From DAHUXN01 sp963729815 (lineage in GTDB: Bacteria > Acidobacteriota > Terriglobia > Acidiferrales > UBA7541), in contig CAVSPU010000008.1 of NCBI GenBank assembly GCA_963729815.1, positions 144,039 to 208,038 of the forward strand: 64,000 bases of DNA. Reading direction: 5' to 3'. The position numbers and the translations under genes were made by a program. The notes below the pieces were generated by a model that was given only the letters and a program-made list of their open reading frames with translations, was not told where the DNA came from and made no database searches. This document shows, piece by piece, positions 15,895 through 24,400 of this stretch (the first letter of the stretch is position 1; every line of letters starts with the position of its first letter).

Positions 15895-16986
15895 TCAGTC
15901 TCTCAGCTCGTACACCGTCAGATGCGTTCCGCCCTGGATCGTGAGAAGAAAATCCCGACCTTCCAAAGCAATTAACTTCTCTTTCCACGAATCGTCGGTC
16001 GGTTCTTTGATTTCACCCACATCCGCAGCTCGGGAAGTTGAAAAAACAATTAGGGTCTCGCTTGTAAACACCCAAGAACCAAAAATGTTGTCGTGCCCTT
16101 CACTGCGAAGGCCGACACCGAACTTCCCATCAGATGTAAATTCCTCCGCCGGTACCTTACAAAACTCGGAACTATTGTTCTCGCAAGCCTTTGTCTTCGG
16201 ATTGAAGTGAGGCTCTTCATCACGTAAATAATCACTAAGTGTAGTAGATGTCAGAGCCTCATTGCAGTTGCTGTTCGGAATTGCCTGGGGATGTCGTTTG
16301 CCCGGGGAATCTTCGATCCAATCGTAAGCACACCTGGGCCCTGGGTCGAGCGAAGGAACGCTTAATCGGATGAAAGCTGCGTGTTGTGGTTTTCCCGAAG
16401 GCACGAACCTGCCATGCTCTACGCTTCCATTAGGCGCTAAACTACCTACGCGAATACTTCCCTCAGCGTCAAGATCTACACCATGGAACTCAAAGAGGTC
16501 CATCTGTTCCGTTTGCGTCGTCGCCACGACCTTGAAAGTCGAAAGATTCACTGTCGAGATAATATCGTCCGAAGTTGCGCTTCCAACAGCCCAGCCCCGA
16601 ACCCTTTTCAACCATTCAGCGCTTGCAACACAGACCGCATACTTGCCGTCGCGAGTGACAAAAATTCGGGCCGAAAGTTGTTCGAGTGGTTTTTCATTTC
16701 TTTTGGAGTCTTTTTTGGAAAAATATCCACCAAGTACAAGCCTCTCTATCTTCGGCTTCGGGGAAAGCCAACCGCTCACACGATAGAATTCCCAATCGCC
16801 GGTGTCTTTCGCCACAAGTAAAAGAGCCTCGCCTCCGGGCGTTGTGGCCATGTCGAATAGCACGTTACGATCCTTCCGGCCCAGGTCGACGTCATTGACT
16901 TTCAGAACGTCGGAGCGGGCCCCCGGGGCAGAGCATAGAACCAGAGCCAAAAAGATAAATAGGTAATGTTTCTTCCATTTACGCAT
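15895..16986 (-). CDS. Secreted protein of unknown function, only intact gene of the element
   Basis: A 363-residue protein with a Sec-type signal peptide: MRKWKKH, a hydrophobic core, and a likely cleavage near APGARSD. The mature part has no name I can give. It alternates short beta-strand-like segments (NVLFDMATTPGGEALLLVAK, RIFVTRDGKYAVCVASAEW, FTSDGKFGVGLRSEG, SWVFTSETLIVFSTSRAADV). These resemble a WD40/TolB-like propeller in rhythm, but with no clear signature. Several cysteines could form disulphides. Start ATG 16986 is preferred; a GTG three codons earlier is possible. One 60-nt line inside it (16021-16080) counts 28 G+C, well below neighbouring genes, which fits transfer with the element. 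It is intact although the recombinase is broken. Confidence 0.6.
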   Translation of the reverse strand: MRKWKKHYLFIFLALVLCSAPGARSDVLKVNDVDLGRKDRNVLFDMATTPGGEALLLVAKDTGDWEFYRVSGWLSPKPKIERLVLGGYFSKKDSKRNEKPLEQLSARIFVTRDGKYAVCVASAEWLKRVRGWAVGSATSDDIISTVNLSTFKVVATTQTEQMDLFEFHGVDLDAEGSIRVGSLAPNGSVEHGRFVPSGKPQHAAFIRLSVPSLDPGPRCAYDWIEDSPGKRHPQAIPNSNCNEALTSTTLSDYLRDEEPHFNPKTKACENNSSEFCKVPAEEFTSDGKFGVGLRSEGHDNIFGSWVFTSETLIVFSTSRAADVGEIKEPTDDSWKEKLIALEGRDFLLTIQGGTHLTVYELRD

Positions 16987-17440
16987 CTGCTTCACACAGT
17001 CAGGCTGTCGGCGGAAGTGTATCAGAGCGAATGGTGCCGTAGAAGATCAGAGCCGTCGAAAACTCGGCTAGGCGAAGCGGACAAACGCCAATGCTTTTGG
17101 TATTAGAGTCAAAGCGGCGAGAGCTCTCCAATATGCGGAATCCCTGCGACGATCTGGCCCGGCGGAAGAGTTCTAAGATCGTCAACCAGGCCCACCATCA
17201 CTCCAGATTTATTTTTGGTGCCGCGGGTAATTCATCAGGCCGGTGTTGCGCATGATCTCGATGAGTCACGCGCCATCACTCTGCCGCGCCATCACCCAAC
17301 CGAGCAATCCTCTGCGATAGGGCCGCCGCGTCCTGTCGGTCGACTTGCCCAGACTGTTTCACAAGTGCAGTGCAAATAGTCTCCGCCTGGGCTACCATCT
17401 CGGGTAACGGGCAGTGCGACGAAGCTAAAGGAGGTCTGCG
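16987..17440. other. Intergenic region with the right element border
   Basis: I see no gene here. It holds the orphan tRNA-end repeat at 17186-17198 and, at its end, the Shine-Dalgarno AAAGGAGG for the next gene. The part 17000-17185 belongs to the element; 17199-17440 is the resumed chromosome. Confidence 0.6.
17186..17198 (+). repeat. Orphan copy of the tRNA-Ile 3' end (candidate attR)
   Basis: CCAGGCCCACCAT is identical to 13735-13747, which spans the 3' acceptor strand, CCA end and one base beyond. No other part of a tRNA surrounds it. Confidence 0.65.
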
Positions 17441-17683
17441 ATGTTCTATCTGATCTGGGTGGTTATTATTGGCATTCTCGCAGGATGGATCGCGGGCAAG
17501 ATCATGAAGGGGAGCGGTTTTGGCCTGCTCGGCGACTTGATCGTTGGCATCATTGGCGCCCTGCTCGGCAGTTTTATCTTCGGCTTGCTCGGCATCGGCG
17601 CGTATGGCTTGATCGGCCGCCTCGTGATTTCTGTCATTGGCGCCATCATCCTGCTTTGGCTGATTCGGCTGATTAAGAGGTGA
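17441..17683 (+). CDS. GlsB/YeaQ/YmgE-type small membrane protein
   Basis: An 80-residue protein made of three hydrophobic segments, with a Gly-rich core: GILAGWIAGKIMKGSGFGLLGD and IVGIIGALLGSFIFGLLGIG (residues about 12-52). This is the signature of the transglycosylase-associated/GlsB family of stress-related inner-membrane proteins, whose biochemical role is not settled. ATG 17441 has AAAGGAGG at 17427-17434. The next open frame overlaps its stop, but that start is probably not used. Confidence 0.9.
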   Translation: MFYLIWVVIIGILAGWIAGKIMKGSGFGLLGDLIVGIIGALLGSFIFGLLGIGAYGLIGRLVISVIGAIILLWLIRLIKR

Positions 17684-17751
17684 CCAGTTCCCGGCGCTTT
17701 CGTCGTTGCGCTTGCCGGAGGCGTCGCAGCATGGCGGGCGAAGAAACTAGA

Positions 17752-18681
17752 ATGAGGCGAATCGCGTTTCTCGCGTTGCTTTTCTCGTCTCTCGTGATTC
17801 CGTCGGCGCTCGCCCAGAATCCTGCGAACACACCATCCGCGCCCACGCAGCGTCTCAGCCTCTCGAACGGGATTTCGATCGCGCTTCCATTGGCGTGGGC
17901 CCAGCGCGAAGATGTTCATTTGGCGCCTCCGGGAAAGATGGCCGGTTCCGCGCCCCCGCTGGTTCTCTCCGAACTGCATATCTGGGATGACCCGGCCGAT
18001 TCTTCTGTTCTTGAATTCGGCCTTTCGAATAACCCTTTCCTGGGTGCCGACGAAAATTCTCTCGACGCGCAGATTCTCGGCAGCACCGGCGTGAAGCCGG
18101 CTCTCCTCGACTATCTCTTCTATTTTTTCTTTCCTCCTCCTCCGGCGTGCCTGAACAGCGCGGCCACTGCCTATCAAGCCAAGGCGGGCGAAATCGACGG
18201 AGGCAAGTCCATCTCCGGCGATGCGGCTCAAGCGCCCGATTTTGAATTGCTCTACGACTGCACCTATTCGCCGACTCTCGCCGATTTTTACTCCTACGAA
18301 TTGAGTCCGCACCTTCACATTCGCCGCGCCAGCGGCGCCGCGCGCTGGCAGCCGCGGGCAGCGCAGTTTTATTTGCCTACGATGGAAGAGGTTCAGTCCA
18401 ACGGGTTGACCTTTTACGTTTTCGAAGCTCAGGGCGAGGCGGCGGTCACGCAGGAGCTGGTGAACGATTTCAATCTGCCTGATAAATTGAACGGCGCCAT
18501 GGCCGATTATTTCTGGGCCATCGGCGGGCCGACGCCCTTTCCTTTCGTCCGGGACTCCGTGCGCAAGAATGAGCCTCTGATTCAGGTCGCCTTCGCTTCC
18601 GCCGGATACGGCCCGAACAAGCGGCCGGATTTCTTTCGGATTCTGCGCCAGATTTCGACGGCCTGGGCCGCGCCCTACTGA
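17752..18681 (+). CDS. Secreted hypothetical protein
   Basis: A 309-residue protein that begins with a clear signal peptide (MRRIAFLALLFSSL, cleavage probably after SALAQ). The mature part has no motif I recognise; it includes a Pro/Phe-rich YFFFPPPPACLN segment near residue 120 and a C-terminal ISTAWAAPY. Two cysteines may pair. I chose ATG 17752 because it starts directly at the basic n-region; in-frame ATGs at 17680 and 17731 would add an arginine-rich extension. The 17680 option would overlap the previous stop by 4 bp (ATGA-like coupling with GTGA), so it cannot be excluded. Confidence 0.7.
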   Translation: MRRIAFLALLFSSLVIPSALAQNPANTPSAPTQRLSLSNGISIALPLAWAQREDVHLAPPGKMAGSAPPLVLSELHIWDDPADSSVLEFGLSNNPFLGADENSLDAQILGSTGVKPALLDYLFYFFFPPPPACLNSAATAYQAKAGEIDGGKSISGDAAQAPDFELLYDCTYSPTLADFYSYELSPHLHIRRASGAARWQPRAAQFYLPTMEEVQSNGLTFYVFEAQGEAAVTQELVNDFNLPDKLNGAMADYFWAIGGPTPFPFVRDSVRKNEPLIQVAFASAGYGPNKRPDFFRILRQISTAWAAPY

Positions 18682-18749
18682 ACAGGACTTGCGATAGCCC
18701 CTCTGTCTGAAAGAGCTTCGTTGCGATTTCATTTTCCTGGAAATTCGCG

Positions 18750-19775
18750 TCAGGCGATTTCAAGCATGCGGTCAATGGCGCGGCGCGCGCGGCGGGCGAT
18801 TTCTTGCGGTACGCAGATCTGCGGTTCGAGAATCTCGAGCGAGCGCAAAATCCTGTCGAGCGTGATGGTCTTCATGAATTCGCAAACCGCTTCGGGATTC
18901 ACAGGGCGAAATAACTTATCAGGAGCCGCTTTCCGCAGGCGATGCAACATCCCGACCTCGGTGCCAATGGCGAACTCGTCCGCATCGGATTCAGAGATAT
19001 GGCGCATCATGCCTTCGGTGGAAAGAAAAAACGTGCGCTCGCGCGGCAACGTGCCGTCGGCCACGCGCGCCATGCAGGAGCTGACGCAGCCGCATTCCGG
19101 ATGGATCAGCAGTTCGATGTCCGGATTTTCGTCCATCATGGCCAGCACTTGAGCTGGGCGTATCGTGCGGTGCACGTGGCAATATCCGGGGTAGGCGATG
19201 ATATTTGCGCGTCCCGTTTCGCGCGCGACAACCGTGGCCAGGAATTTGTCCGGGATAAATAAAATGGGGCGATCAGAGGGAATCGCGCGCACCACCTTGG
19301 CCGCATTCGCCGAAGTGCAGCAGTAATCGCTTTCGGCTTTCACTTCCGCCGTGGTGTTGATGTACGCGACCACAACCGCATCTGGATACCGTGCTTTCCA
19401 CGCGCGCAGCTCGTCGGCGGAAATCGTGGCCGCAAGCGAGCAGCCGGCGCGCAAATCGGGCAGAAGAACGGTTTTCTCGGGGCACAGGATCGCGGCGGTT
19501 TCGGCCATGAAGTGCACGCCGCAGAAGACAATCACATCGGCGGGCGTCGCGGCGGCTTGTTGCGAAAGGCCCAGCGAGTCGCCAACGTAATCGGCGATTT
19601 CCTGCACCTCGTCGCGCTGATAATTGTGCGCCAGGATCACGGCGTTGCGCTCTTCCTTCAGGCGCGCGATGCGCTGCTGCTTCGCGAGAATTTCGGCGGG
19701 CGAGTCGCCGATGGCCTCGACGGGCGGCACGGAATAGTGCGCATCGAATGAGATCAGGTTGGCCGATTCGCTCAC
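18750..19775 (-). CDS. nadA: Quinolinate synthase
   Basis: A 341-residue [4Fe-4S] enzyme that condenses iminoaspartate with dihydroxyacetone phosphate to quinolinate in NAD synthesis. The family blocks are visible: AVILAHNYQRDEVQEIADYV, GDSLGLSQQAA, IVFCGVHFMAETAAIL with the first cluster cysteine, YCCTSANA, and HPECGCVSSCMARVADGT with further cysteines. Length and order match NadA. Start GTG 19775 is preceded on the minus strand by GAGGTGA at a good distance. It lies 7 bp downstream of nadC, so the two form an operon. No nadB is in the window; aspartate oxidation must be encoded elsewhere. Confidence 0.96.
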   Translation of the reverse strand: MSESANLISFDAHYSVPPVEAIGDSPAEILAKQQRIARLKEERNAVILAHNYQRDEVQEIADYVGDSLGLSQQAAATPADVIVFCGVHFMAETAAILCPEKTVLLPDLRAGCSLAATISADELRAWKARYPDAVVVAYINTTAEVKAESDYCCTSANAAKVVRAIPSDRPILFIPDKFLATVVARETGRANIIAYPGYCHVHRTIRPAQVLAMMDENPDIELLIHPECGCVSSCMARVADGTLPRERTFFLSTEGMMRHISESDADEFAIGTEVGMLHRLRKAAPDKLFRPVNPEAVCEFMKTITLDRILRSLEILEPQICVPQEIARRARRAIDRMLEIA

Positions 19776-19782
19776 TGAAAAA

Positions 19783-20787
19783 TCACCTCGCCCCGGGAAT
19801 CAGTTTCGCACTCAAATCCAGCGCGCAAACAGAATGCGTCAGCGCGCCGATGGAAATCGCGTCCACGCCCGCGGCGGCATAATCCGCGATGGACGATTCA
19901 GAAACATTGCCGCTCGCCTCGATGAGCACAGAATCGTGCAGGCCCGCATCGCGCAGCGCCGCAACCGCACGCTGCGCCTCGGCGGGCGAGAAATTATCGA
20001 GCATTAAAATGCAAGGGCACGGTTCCTGCGCCGCCGATTGCAATTCGGCAAGCGTGCGCGCGACAGCGAGCGCTTCTTCTCTTGCCGTCACCTCGACTTC
20101 GAAGAATGCCGCGGATTTTCGCTGCTCCCAGGCGCGGCGTAAAATGGCGCCGAACATTTCCTGCGATTCACTTGATGCGAGGCGCAGATGGTTGGTCTTG
20201 ATCAAAATCGCGTCGCTCAGGCTCAAACGATGCGTTCCGCCGCCGCCGTGATGAATCGCGCGCTTGTCGAGCAAGCCGCAGGGCGTCTTGCGCGTGCCGA
20301 CGACATGAGCATTCGGCGATGCGCTTCTTGCAGTTTCAACGAGTCTGCGAGTTGTCGTGGCGATGCCGCTCATGCGCTGCATCAGGTTCACGATCACGCG
20401 CTCGAGAGGCAGCAAATCGCGCGCGTTTCCGGCGACGCGGAGCAGCACATCGCCCGGCGCGACAGCCGCGCCGTCTTCGGCGATGCGCGTCGCGGATTGC
20501 CCGAATTGACTGTAAAACCACGCCGCTTCGTCGATTCCGGCGGCAATCCCTGCTTCCTTGGCGCGAATCTCGACGATACAGCCCGGCGCGTCAATCCCCA
20601 TGGCCTCGACGGTAAGGTCGTTCGGTGCGGAGTCTTCCCGCAGGAGCTCCTCGGTGAAAACGCGGAGGGCGCGCAGATAATCGGGGTTTTCGAGCGTCAG
20701 ACCAGCGCCACGGTAAAACGCGGCGCGAACGCGATCCTCGCGGCTCGTGCGATGCACCCCAGCGGCGATTTCAGCTCTTGCAGTCAT
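19783..20787 (-). CDS. nadC: Nicotinate-nucleotide pyrophosphorylase (quinolinate phosphoribosyltransferase)
   Basis: A 334-residue type-II phosphoribosyltransferase that converts quinolinate and PRPP to nicotinate mononucleotide. The conserved blocks are LREDSAPNDLTVEAM, the NLMQRMSGIAT segment, HVVGTRKTPCGLLDKRAIHHGGG with the PRPP/quinolinate-binding Arg-Lys-His residues, LSDAILIKTNH, EVEVTAREEALA and the C-terminal EASGNVSESSIADYAAAGVDAIS. The frame stays open up to 21276, but the extra 160 codons translate the repeat array and have no NadC similarity. I set the start at ATG 20787, where AAGAAT lies exactly nine nucleotides upstream. An N-terminal extension of about 35 residues relative to typical NadC remains. 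Confidence 0.93.
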   Translation of the reverse strand: MTARAEIAAGVHRTSREDRVRAAFYRGAGLTLENPDYLRALRVFTEELLREDSAPNDLTVEAMGIDAPGCIVEIRAKEAGIAAGIDEAAWFYSQFGQSATRIAEDGAAVAPGDVLLRVAGNARDLLPLERVIVNLMQRMSGIATTTRRLVETARSASPNAHVVGTRKTPCGLLDKRAIHHGGGGTHRLSLSDAILIKTNHLRLASSESQEMFGAILRRAWEQRKSAAFFEVEVTAREEALAVARTLAELQSAAQEPCPCILMLDNFSPAEAQRAVAALRDAGLHDSVLIEASGNVSESSIADYAAAGVDAISIGALTHSVCALDLSAKLIPGAR

Positions 20788-20796
20788 ACGAATTGG

Positions 20797-20802
20797 ATTC
20801 TT
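20797..20802 (-). promoter_or_regulatory. Possible -10 hexamer AAGAAT before nadC
   Basis: On the minus strand AAGAAT ends 9 nt before ATG 20787, the same geometry as TACAAT/TAGAAT at rel and two following genes, with no Shine-Dalgarno. It matches TAGAAT at five of six positions. Confidence 0.35.
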
Positions 20803-20992
20803 TCTGCAGACCGACGGTCGCACCGCGACAAGTGTCATGGGCGCCGTATGCGGTTTCCGCTGCCTCAGCGGTAAAACTCCATTTTCCTGTGGTGCGTGAG
20901 GAGAAGTCAACCCGGATTGCGTGTGATCGAACCGGCGAATTTTGAGCGCGGATTTGCCGCGCCGCGCATTTGTCGAAGGTACGTGTGCACAT

Positions 20993-21309
20993 CGATTAGA
21001 GCGGATTGTGAGTGTCTGAAAACGGACAGGAAGCGAAAAATCATGGCGAAAAAACTCGATTAGAAACGCCTCCGATTCTTTATTTTGTGTGAGTTGCAAG
21101 ACGTTCTTATTTCCCATAGAAACTCGATTAGCCAAAGGCAGTGGCGAGCCGGCCAAACCAGACCCACGGCGCAGTGAGATCCGGAGGTAGGTGTCCGAAA
21201 TCGCAAAGTTTTTCAAAAAATCGAAAGAATCAGCGATTAGAACGACCTCCCGTTGTTTGTTTTCTGTGAGTTGCATCGAGTTCTAATTATTCATATCCTC
21301 AGCGATTAG
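20993..21309 (-). repeat. Degenerate 177-bp repeat with five CTAATCG boxes in the nadC upstream region
   Basis: CGATTAG (CTAATCG on the minus strand) occurs at 20993, 21057, 21125, 21234 and 21303. TGTGAGTTGCA occurs at 21088-21098 and 21265-21275, exactly 177 bp apart. Around these, two copies align over about 120 bp with many scattered differences. The same minus frame reads MQLTENKQ and LQLTQNKE in the two copies. The 671-bp region 20788-21458 has no other gene; near 21330-21411 it holds the terminator and a second hairpin of the upstream gene. Confidence 0.75.
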
Positions 21310-21334
21310 AATCCCCGCCACGGCGGGCAGGCAT

Positions 21335-21366
21335 AAAAAGCGAAAAGGCCACGTCGCCGTGGCCTT
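21335..21366 (-). terminator. Rho-independent terminator of the tricorn-like protease gene
   Basis: Read on the minus strand, a perfect 9-bp stem AAGGCCACG/CGTGGCCTT (21358-21366 with 21345-21353) with a 4-nt loop is followed by TTTCGCTTTTTA. It lies about 93 bp after the protease stop. A second 9-bp hairpin (21389-21397 with 21403-21411) without T-run lies between. Confidence 0.85.
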
Positions 21367-21458
21367 GCACTCCTCTAGCGAATTGCCCGCAGCCTGGGTT
21401 TTCCAGGCTGCTATGTCCTGTGTACCATAGAGTTAACTAGATGTCAAGGAAAAATCGC

Positions 21459-24400
21459 TTACAACCCCGGTCCTTTCGGATATGCCGGCAGATCCGGCGG
21501 GGGTGGCGGCAGGACTTTCGGATGCTCGCGAATCTGCTGCATCAGCAAGTCGACCGCTTTTTCGAGTTGCGGATCGTGTCCGGCGGCGAGTTTGTCCGGT
21601 GTGTTGTCGATGACGATGTCCGGATCGACGCCGTGGTTTTCGATCAGCCACTGGCTATCGAGGCCGTAGAGCGAAAACTCCGAGCGCGTGATGTAACCGC
21701 CGTCCATCAGAGGAACTTCGCCGCGAATGCCGCGCACGCCGCCCCAGGTGCGAGTGCCGATGACGGGCCCGAGCTTATAGAATTTGAAAAAATAAGTGAA
21801 GAAATCGCCGTCCGAGGCGGCGTAATGGTTCGTCAGGCACGCCATGTAACCGTAAAAAACGTTCGTGGGAACGGTACTTGGACCCCAATTGCGCGCCGTT
21901 CCCATCCCGGCCAGAATGCGGCGCAGGCGTTCCAGAATTATCTGATCCACGTTTCCGCCGCCGTTGTAGCGCACGTCGAAAATAATCCCCTGCTTGCGGA
22001 TTTGCGGGAAGTACTGCTTGACGAATTCATTCAATCCGGATGCGCCCATATCGGGCAAGTAGACATAGCCGATCTTGCCGCCGCTGAGCTTGTCGACTTT
22101 CTCGCGATTGGTCTGGATCCAGTCGAGTTCGCGCAATTTGAACTCGGTCCCGACCGGCTCCACCACAACTTCGCGCGCGCCCTCCGCCGTGGGCGTGGAA
22201 TTCACGGTGAGCGTGACATTCTCATTCGCGGTATTGACGAATAGCTCGTAGGGATTCTGCGGCGCGCGCAGCTCGTGGCCATTGACGGCGAGAAGGTAAT
22301 CGCCCGCGCGAACTGTTGCGCCGGGCTGGGTCAGCGGAGACCGCAAATCAGCATCCCAATTTTCACCCGGGAGAATGCGGGCGAATTTGTAGCGTCCGCT
22401 CGCTTCATCGAGCTGGAAATCCACGCCGAGCATTCCGACGTTCACGGGATGCAAATCCGGATAATCGCCGCCGCCGACGTACATGTGGGAATTCGAAAGC
22501 TCGGCGAACATTTCGCCGATCAAATAATCGAGGTCGTAGCGGTCGGCGATATAAGGGAGAAGCTGCGCATATTTGTCGCGCTCGGCGGGCCAATTGACGC
22601 CGTTCATGGACTTCTCGTTGAAATATGTGCGTTCCTGGCGCCAGGCCTCGTTGAACATTTGTTTCCATTCGGCGTGGGGATCGATTTCCGCGCGCAACCC
22701 CGAAAGATTGAGCGCGCCTTCGCCCACGTGATGCGCACTGTCGCCCGGTGGCGTGGCATCGACGATGCCATACGTGCTCGAGGGAGTTTGATAAAGGAGC
22801 TTCTTGCCGTCGGCGGAGAGTGCGTAGCCAGTTGCTCCAGCGATCAGGACATGATCCTTGCGTTCCTTCAAATCGAAAACGTGAATCTCCGGCGCTGAGC
22901 CCGGGAGCGGGCCAGAATAGCCAAACGTGGGAGACGAAGTGTAATAGACACGGCCATCGGCGGCGCCAAGATTCGCGAAGTTGCCGGGAGGGGTGGGGAG
23001 CGCAACAACGCGATTCTGTATGCCGTCCAAGTCGATCCGGAACGGCTCTTTCTTTTCGTTTTTCTCATCCTTTTTCGCCGGGGCTGCAGCCGGGGAAGAT
23101 TGCGCGGCGGCGCTGCCCGCGCTCGCGGAGACATCAGATGGCTTCAATGAGACTTCGTCGCTCTGGGGCGCGAACGGCGAGGCTTCATCGGCGCGCAGCG
23201 TGACGGCATAGATTTTCGCGGCCTGCGGATTTGCGAAATCGTCGTCATAAACGCCCAGGACTTCGTTGTAGGTGCGAAATGAGAGGAAGTAGAGATACTT
23301 CCCGCCGGGATCGAAAATCGGATTGAACGAGGGATTGAAGTCCGTGGTCACATCGGAAATTTTCTTGTCAGCCAGCGAGTACAGCTCAATGACCGGGTAG
23401 CCGTTTTCCGGAGTCTTGTCGTAGGCGATCCATTTCGAATCGGGAGACCAGGAATAATTGGTGATCTCGGCCCACTTCGCCGTGTCGACGAGCACAGGGT
23501 GCTTTTCGTGGATGTCGACATAGAAAAGCTGAAGGGAACTATCGGCGTAGGCGAGCTTTGAACTATCAGGCGACCACACCAGCTGCATCAGGAACTCCGG
23601 TCCGCCGGTGGTGATTTCCTGCTCAGGGCCCATGCCGTCCTGCGGGCGAATGTAAATCGCCTGTTCGCCCGTGCGATCGCTGGCGTAGGCGACCCAGCGG
23701 CCATCGGGAGACCATGCGACGCCTTGCTCTCGAATCCCGGGCGTCTGAGTCAGGTTGCGCGTGGCGCCATGCTCGGCGGGAACGGTATAAACATCGCCGC
23801 GCGCCGTGAATGCGGCGCGCTTGCCGTCGGGCGAAATATCGGCAGAGTCGATCAGCTTCGCGGTGGAATCCCAATGCTTCTGCGCCTGATCAAAGTCGCC
23901 TTCGATCTGTACGCTGAGCTTGCGGGCTTTTTCCGTCTTCGCGTCGAAAAGATAGAGCCAGCCGCCGTTCTCGAAAATGATCTGATCGCCGTTCAGGTTG
24001 GGCCATTCGACGTCGAAATCCTTGTAGTGCGTGAGCTGGCGCACGGCGCGCGATTTCAAATCCATGGAGTAGAGATTCAGGCGATGCTCCGCGCCGCGAT
24101 CCGAAGCGAAATAAACCGTGCCGCCCGTCCACATCGGATACGTGTCCGTCCATTCGTCGTTGGTGAGCTGCTCGTACTCATGCGTTTTGAAATTCCAGAG
24201 CGCGAGCTTCTGCGCCATGCCGCCGGTGTAGCGTTTCCAGGTGCGGAAGTTGCGGAAGATGCGGTTGTAAATCATTTCGCTGCCGTCGGAATTGAAGGCC
24301 AGCAGTCCGCCGCGATCGATCGGCAGGCGCTCGGGGAGGCCGCCGTCGACGCTGACGGTCCAGAGATGGCCGAACCAGTCATTGAATGTGTCGCGGCGCG

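Larger units (their letters stand above)
13735..17198. mobile_element. Decayed tRNA-Ile-borne integrative element
   Basis: The 13-bp sequence CCAGGCCCACCAT at the tRNA-Ile 3' end (13735-13747) is repeated in direct orientation at 17186-17198. Between them lie a frameshifted serine recombinase on the minus strand, whose 3' end runs into the tRNA, two large hairpins, and one intact secreted-protein gene. This is the expected layout of an element integrated into a tRNA 3' end: attL at the tRNA with the adjacent recombinase, and attR as an orphan copy. The element is small (3.45 kb) and has no other recognisable mobility gene. The boundaries are inference from the repeat. The decay of the recombinase suggests it no longer moves by itself. 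Confidence 0.6.

Noticed and set aside
20788..21276. Extension of nadC by 163 codons upstream of 20787.
   Set aside because: The extra part translates the repeat array (two similar LQLT-type segments) and has no NadC counterpart; 20787 fits the family and the upstream hexamer.
20993..21309. CRISPR-like array because of the repeated CTAATCG boxes.
   Set aside because: The repeats are only 7 nt, the spacing is uneven (64-109) and the intervening parts are themselves related, unlike spacers. No cas gene is present.
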